This document shows positions 38,078-50,300 of a DNA stretch of 64,000 nt, piece by piece (position 1 is the stretch's first letter; every line of letters begins with the position of its first letter). Source of the stretch: Rotaria socialis. Taxonomy: Eukaryota > Rotifera > Eurotatoria > Philodinida > Philodinidae. Position numbers and translations under genes: made by a program. The stretch is from the NCBI GenBank assembly GCA_905331475.1, contig CAJNYU010003131.1:1-64000 (forward strand), given 5' to 3'. A model generated the notes under the pieces. The model worked only from the letters and a program-made list of their open reading frames with translations, made no database searches and was not told where the DNA came from.

Positions 38078-41000
38078 ACAATTTTTTTAAATCGAAAAAT
38101 CTCACTCAATAATGTAGAATTAGCTCGGATAAGCTTTTTTTTTCTTGTAGCTGCAAGTATCATTTGAACAGTTGCACAGTAATTCAGTTGCTACAATTAT
38201 TTATTTGTTAAGTTCACTAAAAGTTTACATAAAATTGATGAAACAATTCTAATAGTCCATTGAATCTTCTATACTATAAAATTCTATTATGGATCATGAT
38301 CTATGGTGGCAGGATTTCGAAAACATCAAGTACGATATTCTCTACGATCTTCTCTTAGATCTTAATATTAAAAATAATGTTTTTTTAGTAGTTTTTTCAC
38401 ATTTTTTTCCAACTATTTGCAGAGTATCAAATCGAATTCTTGAAAATGGTACTCGTAAAGTTTTCCGAGGGCACTTCACTATTTCCTCGATAGACAACTG
38501 ATTTCGAAAAATGATAAATCGTTCACTTGTAGAACGATTAAATCGAAAGCTTCTTAGTATAATGTTCTTTCTTTCGTTTCTTTTCTTGTTGAACGGTTGA
38601 CAGGATCACCGTGAAGTATGAACCACTTGATTAACATAAAAATGTCTGCCGAAAAATTCAACATATCTTGAAGAGGCCTCAAAATGAAATTATACAGATT
38701 TTAATACTGAATAAAACATTCAAACTATAGCTGACATTGCCTCTAAATATGCCAGTAGAAAGAAAGAAACATTTCTTCGTCAGAACATACATTGACCATC
38801 GGTTTAATATAAAATTCGATGGATTTATTAGCATTTTTTGTTCAGAATAGAATCAGATGTTGGCAATTCATTGATTATCAGTCTTGTAAAATACATTTGT
38901 TTGTCGATGACTAATATTAGTACAGATCGAGAAAAATGCATTCAAGAAGACGAATGTGAAATTGAATGAAACGGATGCTCTTACAAACGTAACGATTGAA
39001 ATCGCTGAGCAGCAGCATGAAATCAATTTTTAAAAGTACTCATATGTGAATTCGATTTTCATATCATTCAAACATTTGCTCATACCTAGTGATGTGTGTC
39101 ATAAGTATTTTAATACTTTCTACTGAAACTCTCAAGTAATCGAAAAATAAAATGAATAAGCTGATATTTATCAATCAGTATCTTCCTAATCAAAACGATC
39201 AATATTTCTATCTCAAGTCATATAAAAAAAAAAGAATAATATGGTCGTTTTAGTTATAAAAATCTATCGAGATTAATCAAGAAAAATTGATGAACATTCA
39301 TTTACATAATTACGTAGTATTTTATCTCCCAGAGAGAATAACCCAATTGTGCTTCGTTCAATATCGCAAACGATAAAATATTATCAAGATGACCTTTACG
39401 TTCATTTTTGATCATTCGACATTCATTTAACATGTTTCTAATCAAATGAATGAACATTTGTATAATAGATACTCAATTATAGATACCGCCATTTCTACTA
39501 TCTGTAACATAATGTATACGATCGATGTCATCAATAAAGATAAACAGTAATATAAACCATCGACGATCAAATGCATTTAATGATTAGTATATTGAAGGTG
39601 ATACTAAGGATTATCGGCTTGTTCAAAAAGTTGCATTGACAATTAAAGAATAGATTGACTATTCAATCGTAGCTACTCTCTTTTTACTACATACTATGAT
39701 CAATGTCAAAAACATAATTATACTTTTATTACTATAAAGCCTTTCAGATGAATTTGTTTTGTGTCTATTGTCTCGAGCTGTCCACCCATTTTTGGACAAA
39801 AAAAATAATATACCTTCGATCTAATCTATAATTTAATCAAAAGAAAAAAAATACCGAAAAGAAAAAAAAATTGAGCTCAGCGACATGTCATATAGATGAA
39901 TAAGTGGAACACCTCAGGCGAAAGATAGCTTATCGACTGTAATTACCGTGCTTTTATTTTCAGTCGAACCGATTATAGTATTGTGCAATGAAAGAATGTC
40001 GTATGTTTAATATATTGAGAGTCGATTTTATTTTAAGAAATTTTTGATTGAAAAGAATTCTTTTGCGAATGTCGATAGAAAACAGTTTAGATGCTTAACT
40101 AATGGCTACGGAGTTATTGTATCTTAAATCAACATCGTTGTGTCTTGAAATAACGCGAAAAATCAATTCTCAAATTTCGACTAGAAAATTTTTAGCAGAT
40201 GTAAACCTCAAAGAGACTAGTTTACTGTTCAAATTTCTATCCTGAAATCAGACCATCCAATCTGTCGGTATAAACGAGCGAACTAGAAGACGTGTTCTAT
40301 CTTAGAAGAGGAACAATGAAAAATGTAACTACTGAACTATATTATCTCTACCAGTCGTCTTCCGGTAGAATTGTCCGACTGAATCTCAAGAATATTTTGT
40401 CCAAGACGTGTCAACGGAAATCAGTAAGAATGTTTTTCAGTTGTAACACTGAACTAAGCGCTCGAATTCTTTCAAGAACATTCTTAAATCATCAAAGACT
40501 AATCCATTAAATCGAACAACTCACAATTCAAAAGTTTCTCGGATTTTAGATTTGCTCTCTGCTATGAAATTCTCTAACAATGATCCTATTTATGCTCAGA
40601 TAAATTACTTTCTCAAAAGAATGCTCTACACACGAATGAATTTGACTTTTTCCTATCAAAATATTCACGTCCGGTACGTATTGCATAATTTCCACATACT
40701 AAAAAAAAAAGAACCCTGAATTTCTAACAAGTATTAAATTTATGAATATTTTCATACATATCTTCTGAAGCACTGCAAATAAAAGATTTAAGCTACTGTA
40801 TGAAACGAATTCTCAATTTTTCTCATTATGAATTTCAATTTGATTCATTGACAGAAAAGTGCATGAGCCATTCTTTTAGACATACACATATAGAAACAAA
40901 GAAAAGGCAAGTGAGAGAAGAAAAGAAGAGAAGAGAACTGTTGCATTCTTTTTTCTTCTTTCCTCTCTCTCTCTTGTCTAAAACAAGAACAGTTGGAAGC

Positions 41001-41197
41001 AATGTACATAGCGCTTTGTACATATAGAGCAGACCAGCAGTTTGTTCGTCCGATCACACACGCACACAACACATACGCTCCGTCGACGATGGATATCATT
41101 TTCTCTCAATAACAAACATAACCGATAGGGAGATAACAAATTGGTTTAATTTTGACGGGAAAAGATTCGTCGAAATTTGTTTTTGACATAACACACT
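38078..41197. other. Intergenic, upstream of glypican
   Basis: About 3.1 kb, AT-rich, with only short unsupported open frames. A purine-rich tract sits at 40900-40935 and a pyrimidine-rich tract at 40945-40980. A CACACACGCACACAACACATAC tract lies near 41055-41075, about 125 bp before the glypican ATG, and may be part of its 5' region. No repeat family or RNA gene is recognised. Confidence 0.5.
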
Positions 41198-43649
41198 ATG
41201 ATTTATTACGTCTTTCCTATTATTTTATTAGCAAATTTTGTTTCAACTCAACGACCACAAAACGAATGTTTTCTTTTAAATACGAAATTAAATAAATATA
41301 ATATTCATATAAATGTTCAACAAAAAAATTTTTCTCGTTTAAATCTATGCGAACATATCGTTGATAATCGTTGTTGTCCACAAAACTATGAAAATCAAAT
41401 ACAAAATGCAACAGCCATTGAACTTTATCGTCTATTTGAATTGAATACGATTCATTTATATGAACCATTACTTCGTTTAGCTAATGATTTAAATCGTATG
41501 TGAATTTTTAATTAGAAAATTTTTATTTTTCTCTATTTTAATTAGATACAACTGTAAAATTAATTGAACTATCACGAAATGAAACGCATCTTGTTTTACA
41601 ACGTGGCTATAATATACTTTATCAATCCTATCGTTCGTCTATAGATACATTTTTTAATAATCTTTTAACATTAACCTATCGTACTTATCAACATGATATT
41701 AAAGTCTTTGTTGATGAATTATTTCGTAATATTTTGCACATATCATTAACATTAAGTAACAATAAAATGATTTCGCCAACATATCTTTCGTGTCTATGGA
41801 AGAATCATCCGTTTGGAAATCATCTAAATTTAATTGAAAATCAACTAGAAGTTAATTTAGGAAAACTATTTCAATTAAATGAATTATTTAAATTAAGCCA
41901 TGAACTGGTTCAAATTTTGTCTACGGTAAGGAAGAAAAAGCTTCGTGAGAGATTGACAATAGATTATTCTAACATGTCATTGTGATGAACGGTTTGATTT
42001 CTTTTTTTTTTATCTTCATGTAACTGACTGCCTTTATTCATACTGAACTACCAGATAAACATTTGACTGCCTATTATTAAAAATTCAACATTTGTTCATC
42101 TCTATAGAGTGCATGATTTCGTTTATTATTTATATCGACAAATATATGAGGGTGACATAGGTGCGAAATACATTGAGAAAAGTCATTATCAATCGAATTT
42201 CATACGTTTTATGTAAAGAACTTATTAAACAAAAACAAAAAAACAGCTTGAAATATTTACTTGTATAAACAAGATAAAATAAAAACAGCCTCATTCGTTA
42301 TGACAAATTTTCCGATGTGTTATTTTCACACATTTTGTTTTTGTTCTATTAAGAGTGTTACAACGGATTATCATTGTATTGATGCTTATATGCAATTATC
42401 ATATTGCAATTTATGTGGTGGACGAGGTGAATTACCATGTTTATCTAACTGTATGAATGTTATTGAAAGTTGCATGGTTAATGTAACATTAATTGATGAT
42501 ATATGGAAAATTTTCATTGGTATGAACAAAAATATAGCGATTGGATATTTTTTGTTTCATTGAGCCTATTTAGATTCGGTTGACAATGTTGCCTATTTTA
42601 ACAATATTGAAAAGGTTTTATCATCAATTGGTTTATCGATATCAGATGCTGTTATGGCCTTTTTTAATTCGGGCGGAGTAGGAAACAAGGACGTATGTAT
42701 TAATAGTCATGAGTTCTATTCATATTGTTATGATTTTGTATACAAAGATCATCGATCAATGTGGGCAAATACGTAGCCGACGTCAAGCATTTGCTATCGA
42801 TCAAACAGTCGATGACGAATACAGTAAAACACTAGCATTATCACTATTAGATCAACAGCTGAGTCATATGAGTCAATCGTTGCAGTCGTATCGATCATTT
42901 TGGGTTGAACTACCTAAACACGTTTGTAAATCAAAAGGGGTTTCATCAATAAATCAAAATGAATGCTGGACAGGAACTTTAATATCACAAGATGAAGGGT
43001 ATGCAAAATTGGAAAAGGATGCAAATTTTCTTTCTTTAAACAATTTTCTTAATTTAGATCTTCTGTAAAGTTAAATTATGATAAACCATTAAGTTTAAAA
43101 TTACAATGGATTGTAAAAGAAATGAAACAAAAATCACTAGTAAATGCCAGTACACATCGCATCACATCAGGTAACTTAATTTTCCAGTAGGCAATTCTAT
43201 AGAGAGTATGGATAGAACAGTCGACGATTTATCAAGGTTATAGATAAGCCGATTACTTTTATAATACAAAATTATTATCAATTAGTTATGAGTAATAATA
43301 AGACAATCTCAAACGGATTGTCCTAAAATTCCGGTCAGGAATTCATATCATAGAACCACATGCACATCTATTAAATATGGTGAGATGGGGACATTAAAAA
43401 AAACATCGTAGTACGAATGCCATACTGTTAGAACATGTCACACAGTCATTGACATTGACCTATATATTTGTTTTCTTTGTCTAGCACTTAATATTAATCC
43501 AGCCACAAATCCATCAACAGTAAATGAATCAAAAACAAATGTAATCATCGAAAACTTCACTGATGCATTAAAATCTAATGATCTTGATGATTATCCAAAT
43601 GACAATGAATTCGATTATTCCGATTATGCATATGAAGACTCAACAGATG

Positions 43650-43688
<39 letters not shown>

Positions 43689-44125
43689 CGACGACGGCAA
43701 CAACAACGAGCATTACCACCACCACCACCGCAAAAAAGACTATCACTAGGAAGACCTCACATCGCATAGCGACAACAACAACTACCACCACTACAGATCG
43801 GACTGATGACTATCCTTCAATTGACGATACAAATACTGCTTTTTATGATTATGGAGATACCGATTTATATAGTGATGAAGAATCAGAAGAGAATTCAAGC
43901 ACTGAACAACCTATTATAATTACAACGACAAGACGAATAACGACGACAGTTAACTGGAAAGATCGAATACCGATCTATCATCGAAAGCCACCCATCATAT
44001 GGAATGTCAATAACGATGATAATTATGATCAAAACTTAGAAAAACAAGAACAGCGACGTAACAGTGGTTATTCTCTTCATTATTCTCTTCTATTATTACT
44101 AACTATGTTCATCTCTCGAGTCTGA
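41198..44125 (+). CDS. Glypican (GPI-anchored cell-surface proteoglycan core)
   Basis: Seven exons: 41198-41495, 41546-41925, 42354-42519, 42574-42692, 42748-42998, 43058-43170 and 43485-44125 (TGA), 655 residues with matched phases. It starts with a signal peptide (MIYYVFPIILLANFVS). The mature core has exactly 14 cysteines, the invariant number in glypicans. They include the CC of NRCCPQ, the cluster CIDAYMQLSYCNLCGG with CLSNCMN and ESC, and FWVELPKHVC followed by NECWTGTL. The C terminus has a stalk of Thr runs (encoded by an ACA repeat at about 43650-43690) and acidic Asp/Tyr/Glu patches. A GPI signal ends the protein (NSG then a Leu-rich tail). Glypicans tune Wnt, Hedgehog and BMP signals at the cell surface. 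Unusually, there is no Ser-Gly cluster near the membrane for heparan sulfate; the only SG pairs are in the globular core and at the GPI site. Confidence 0.92.
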
Positions 44126-45170
44126 CGTAATACTCGACCCGTTGTTTTGTTTTTCTTTATTTTTGTATATCTTTAAAAAAATTCTATCATGTTTATTATG
44201 ATTGCATGACTGGTAATGATACAGTATGACAAACAATACAAATCATACTCATCAATCATATGTATATATTTATAAATGAAGTAGCCTATTTGATTGTATT
44301 ATGTCATACACGCACGAGCAATTTGAAAGATTACCATTCGACGAAGAGGCGTATGTGAGAAAAATAACCATGCAAATCTAGACGATTAGTGTATGGATTA
44401 TAATAATTTTGAGAATCGAATTGCCCTACAAAAACACAAGAGTTGTAAAAAAGTACTTTCGGAATGATAAGTTCTTCGCTCAGTCAATTGGGAACATTTT
44501 TTTGAAAATTCATCAAGCGTGATTTTTGTTTTGAAATTGAATCAAATAGAAGAACCTCACAGGAAGATTCACTAGTGAAATAACTTTAGAGTGATGACTC
44601 ATCGAATATGATCTGTTCTGATACTTGTTCATTTGTTATCATGTAGAACAGTTTCGTGACCATGTGATACAATACGAGAGATAGAACTACGTGCATCTCT
44701 TATGCTGTGAGCTTTTTTTCTCTTAGGCCACAAAATTTTAACATATGAAAGAGTGAACTGATAAAAATGAAACTGAAAAACGTTTGCATGCATTTGACAT
44801 CTCTTGTAAGATAAGCGTCTAGTTGGCTTTGAACCATCGTACAATCTTTACGAACATTACATGCATAATAAATAATAGTTGCCCTTCTCATGAGTGGACG
44901 CCTGTAAAACATATATATATTAATTTTGTTCAAGGTTTTTCTCTCGCACTTTTCTAGTATAGACTCGAAGGATGATTAAATTTTCTTAGTGCCTGGATCC
45001 ATAGAAAGATCTACTTTGGTTGCAGGTAGAAAAAATATTTACTAGGATAGTTTCACAGTTTTAGACTTAATCCTCCAAGGACAAAGCAACGTAAAAAAGA
45101 AATTTATTTTAGAGACCAATGCAAAGAGTATTTCTATCATTGTCAGTTTCTTTTTTGCAATGTGTCTAAC

Positions 45171-45436
45171 CCATGTAAAAAAAAGTGGATTAATAATCAG
45201 ATTAAAAATCTATTATACTGGCACTGTTTTAATCTGATTTTTCAACCTTAAACGGCAGATTATTTTTGATTTTGATTTTATTTTCGTCGATTATAATAGT
45301 TTTGTAGGCAATCAATTAAAATAAAATAAAAATAAAAAATAATCTGCCTTTTAAGGTTGAAAAATCTGATTAAAACAGATTTCTAATTGCATAAAAATCA
45401 ATTTTAATCAGATTTTTACGATTTTGTTTTACATGG
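45171..45436. mobile_element. Palindromic MITE-like element (266 bp)
   Basis: The ends are CCATGTAAAA and TTTTACATGG. The interior holds two arms of about 61 bp (45224-45284 and 45318-45378) that are near-perfect reverse complements, both carrying the AATCTGATTTTTCAACCTTAA / AATCTGCC words. The outer segments also pair, more weakly. The whole element can fold into one long hairpin and has no coding frame. The target duplication is not clear by eye, so the superfamily is unassigned. Confidence 0.7.
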
Positions 45437-47105
45437 AAAACAAGGTAATTGTAGTGGGTAAAGGGAAGTGAACCGTTAAAACATTGACAAGTCTGTTCTG
45501 AATGAAGCGAGGTCGATGATTTTTAATGAATAGTGTGAATTATATATTTGAAACTCACACTGACACGTGTGTTCTCACTGAAGTTTTGCAACATGCCAAC
45601 AACACAAAAAAGGCATAATTTGATAGAGTTCATATCTCATGCGGTAACGCGTGCTGATGTCAGTGTAATCAGTATCCCGGTGTGCTCTACGCCACATATT
45701 CATTGCTAATATAAACACCGACAATACGCATCATTAGTTCACTTTTGCAGGATGTAACTGAGAACGATTAATAGACTATCAGTAGAATATCTCGAAAAAT
45801 CTCTGTTCTTTTTCCATCGAATACAGTATTAAGTGAATTTCATAGAAACTTCCCAATGAAGATGTCTCTTGCGCTTTGCTTTTCACACTGGTAATTTGCG
45901 TTTACGACCTATTGATGTCTGTTTTCTATCTTCGTTTAGATCAAATCAAGTATACGCAAGAGAAACTTTCATTTTCAGACAGGAATGTCTTTTCCCTTTT
46001 ACATCATAGACCGAACAAACTGAGAGTTTTTCCAAACAAAACTTTCGTTTGCTGACTAGAACCAAGTTATGATATTTTTGTTCTGTAAGAATCAGTCTGA
46101 ATTTCAGTAGATTTATTACTTTTTCGTTCAACATAAATAGGCTCAATGATCCTCTATAATCAGTATCTATTGTAGGGTTATAAAATATATTGCAACCTGA
46201 CGTAATGATTTATAGATATCATATACTATGACTTTAAGTGATCGTAAACACTTATCGTCGTATTCGACACATAAGATTATTTTTATTTACTTGCATCTTT
46301 CTTGCTTGCCCATAAAGAATTCTTTTGCTTGTAACTAGTTGAATTTTCATTTTTTTTAAAATTTTTGTAGAGAAAATGATAGCATGATAGTTTTTCTTGC
46401 TTTTAATTTAGAAGAAGTTGGATAATGATGCATGACGAGAATGTCCGATACAGAGCGTGAGAAATACTAGTTTTCATTTTAATAGCATCAATTAGAAATC
46501 AGACTTAGAAGCAAATTAATTTTTCTATTTATATAATCAAAATGTAAGCTCTTCAAACTGATAAAAAGCAAACAAGAGAGTCGTGCAATTTTTATTTTTA
46601 TTAGAGCATAAAACATTGAAAGCAATGTCCTTGACTTATTTCAAAGTATTCTGAGATTGATTAGGGTCAACAAAAGGTTCTTGATATCTACCTGAATATC
46701 GTAGATTACGTTGATTTCTATTGCCACATTCTTCACACGCAAGAACAAAAAAAGAACCAAGAACAAAACAGAACATATTCATCCAGCTACCTGTTAGCGC
46801 CCTCTGTATCATTGAAATCTTGATTTTATTTTAAATAATATGAATTTCTTCTAATGATGATAATGCTTTATTTTATTTTAATTAAATAAAGTTTGCATTA
46901 TTCACCTGTAAGTACAACCAATCGAGTCCGTTGCTATGGTGACATTCGCGTTCATTCATTTCTCTTTCTTCATGGTGTTCTTTTTTTTTGTATTTCTTTG
47001 TCGTACAATTCTTTACTACTGACTCGTACTTGAGTGATTGCGTGAGAAAAGCTCTCTCGTTTTCTTCTTTTTTTTGATTCCCTACTTTTTTCTTTTCTGT
47101 CTTTT

Positions 47106-47141
47106 CTCTGTCTCTCTCTCTCCCTCTCTCTCTCTCTCTCG
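47106..47141. repeat. (TC)n microsatellite
   Basis: An almost pure CT dinucleotide tract about 190 bp before the PLK4 start, interrupted by one CCC. It sits in a longer pyrimidine-rich zone and may belong to the PLK4 promoter or 5' UTR. Confidence 0.8.
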
Positions 47142-47328
47142 CGTTCTGTCTTACTTGCGTTTTATTTCGTCTGATTTATACCTCATACATCTTAAAATAA
47201 AAGACATTGAGAGGTATCTATTAAATGAAATTTCTTTATTTATTGTAGATCAATGGAGCTATTGTTGGTTATACAAATATTTCCAAACCAAACTGTGGGT
47301 GCATAGCTCAACAAGCAAACATTAGAAA

Positions 47329-50300
47329 ATGCGGTCTGGCATCGTGCCCATGTTTTCCCATGACGAAAAAATCAGTGTAAGTTGCTTTTGAACTTTTTCT
47401 TCTTCTTCTTCTTTTCCTATCCGATTTGAATGAATCTGCATATGCCACACACATCGACACCCGTTTTCCTTCCAGACAAACGAAAGAAGTGTGAACTTTG
47501 GCTCAGCAGGTGAACATATGTGTAAACGAAATTCGAGATATTTGTGTTTGTATGCGTAATGATGCGGTAGTGGCGATAGTGGTAGTGGTTTTCGCTTTCT
47601 CTTTCTTTCCACCGACACTCAATTCAAGTGTCCATCATCACCAGGAGAAAAAAACGAAATTTTTTTTCGATTTATAACTACACATCGAGGTCTTCTTGCT
47701 GCTCTTGTATACATATAAGAGTAGCTAGTTGATAAGATGACGTAAAAATTCTTCGAAGTATAAAAAAGAAAGAAGGTTTCGTTCAAGATTGAACACGCAC
47801 GAACAAGCTAAGTTGTTGGCGTGACTACATCGATAATAGGGAACTAAGAAAGGGAAAGAAAAGACTAATACGACAATTCTTTCTTCTTTGTTTCTTATAA
47901 CTTGTTCTTCATTTAACGATCCTATTTCAATGGTCAATCCGTGTATGTGTGTAAGGCAATAATTATTATCAGGAATCGAGATTTCCTTTCTTTCTTTCTT
48001 TCATTCATTTCTTTTTTTTCATATTCCTCTGGCTTCAAAAAACGAAGAAGAAAAAAATACGAGAGAAGAAAGTTTTCATCTCTTCTCACACATTATATGT
48101 GCGTGTTTGAGTACGTGTGTGGTTTGATTTGTTGAGTATCAATTATTCAAAACTTACATACCGTACAAAACAAGTTCTTTTGCATTGAATAACAAGTAGA
48201 CAATGATGAAGACAAATTGAATTAGATTAGAACAGACTAACATATCCATAGAGAAAATCTTGAAAATAAAATACATATGTGTATTTTGATTAGAAAAATT
48301 TGTCCTTTTCTGGTTCAGATTAAAAGACAAAGCACGACAATCGAATTTCAGTATGCTTTTCGGGACTTTTCAATGAGCCATTGCCATAGGAAAAATAACA
48401 TTTGAATGATATTTTACTAAAATAAATCTTCATATTTAACTTTAAATAAACTATTTAAAAAAAAAGTAAAGTGCATAAGTACAAAGAAGAATAAAACAAA
48501 AGTTATTTGAGAAGCGATTATGCTGAGTCTTATTTCGATAGTAAAAAAAAATAAACACGATCAAGTATAACTATTCGCTACATAGATCATTGGGAAGCAC
48601 AATCAAGTTCAAGGATTTCGCCCAAGATCGAAAAAGTAATAAGACAAACTGTTCACTTCTTTTCAAAGTACTTCGAAAGTTTTGAAAGCCTTGGAATCGA
48701 CTCGAAGTTTTCTATTCGTTATGAATTAACCTGGCAAAGGCTACTCAATTGAGTTCGAATGAATTTTTACGATATGAAAAGTGGACAAGATGATGATTTT
48801 AAATATAGCAAATAGAAGAGTAAATATTGATCTGTTCATCTAATATTAATGATTTGCCCACAGGAAATATTTTTTAATAAGAAATACTGTATCAATATAA
48901 GATGACTTTCTATGAAATAGACACTTTCACAGCGAATTTAACATTCATTGGATAATTGTAATTCTAACATTAGTTTATAGACGAGAGATTTGTTGGTAAT
49001 CTTGTGGTTAAAGAAAAAGAACGTAGCCTATAGAAAAGACAATCGGTCAATTTTCTTTCCTTCAACAAAAATTCTTGAATCTATATTCGAAAAAACATAA
49101 TAAAATTTTGATTCTCTCTTTGCAATTTTTACAAGAACCTTGAAAAAGAATTTCGCTCAGCTCCTATTCAAATGTTTTTAAATAAAATATAGAAATAACA
49201 TGTAGAATTGATTGTGAATATACTTGAAAAATGAGTTTTCTCAAGCCGATTCTCTCATCATTGACTTGCCTGTCTTCTATTGGCATAAATACAAGAATAT
49301 ATAGTTCAGTAAGCTACTACTATTCATGAAGCATAACTCCGACGTTCACATTTAGCTTTGAAATAATTTCCATACCGGATTACGAATCACCCACATCAAT
49401 AACTATTTCTTATCGTTACACTCAATTGGTTTCATTTCATTTACTCAACAACAAAAAAAGCATTCCATTCCACCTGACATATTTTATCTGTCCCTTCAAG
49501 CGTATATACAGTATAAGCTTTCAAATGAAGAACGGAAGTGCCTATGTAATGCATGACTAAGACTCGATAAACATAGGAAAAATTCATAAGAAAAAGAAAA
49601 ATGAAACCTATACAAATGTTGTCATTTTTAGCACTATGAAGTATCTCATATACTTGGTAAAGGTGGCTTTGCCACTGTTCATGCTGCACGTCGTAAATCT
49701 GATGAACTTCTTGTAGCATGTAAAATGGTAAGAGAATCAATCATTGAAATTAAAAAAAACTAATATTATTTGTGAAACAGATCGATAGAAAAAAACTTGA
49801 ACAAGAAAATAATCATTATTTTCCATCGTATCCAAATCATCGTCATCCAATACCGAGTTCACGTTCGACATCGATGCTCGACAGATTGAATGCTGAGATC
49901 ACAATTCATCATCAAGTTAAACATCCGAATATAGTTGAATTATTGAACTGTTTTTGTGATGATAAATATGTTTATCTAATACTTGAGCTATGTTCTAACG
50001 GTGATCTTGAACATTATTTGCAAGAGAAAAAAACACTTAGCGAACATGAAAGTATGCCGAAACAAAAGAAAAATGCATGCGTTCGATTGCTAACGTTAAT
50101 GTATTTTTATTATTTTAAGCTCGTAACACTACCAAGCAAGTTGTGGATGGTCTTGTCTATTTGCACAGTCATGGAATTTTACATCGAGATATTAAGCTTT
50201 CAAATTTACTTCTGACCGAAACATTCGATGTGGTACGTTAAATTTTTAATAGAAAGAAAGAAAAAGACATTTGCTAATCAAACTATAAAATTCAATAGAA

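Larger units (their letters stand above)
44126..47328. other. Intergenic between glypican and PLK4
   Basis: About 3.2 kb with no supported gene. It contains a palindromic MITE-like element (45171-45436) and a (TC)n microsatellite (47106-47141), both listed separately. The last 100-200 bp is probably the PLK4 promoter and 5' untranslated region. Confidence 0.5.

Noticed and set aside
43578..43769. A glutamine-rich small protein
   Set aside because: It is an alternate frame of the glypican exon 7 Thr repeat; the ACA run reads as CAA in that frame.
47038..47325. A 95-residue plus-strand protein before PLK4
   Set aside because: Its bulk is translation of the (TC)n microsatellite (Ser/Leu repeats), with no homology signal.
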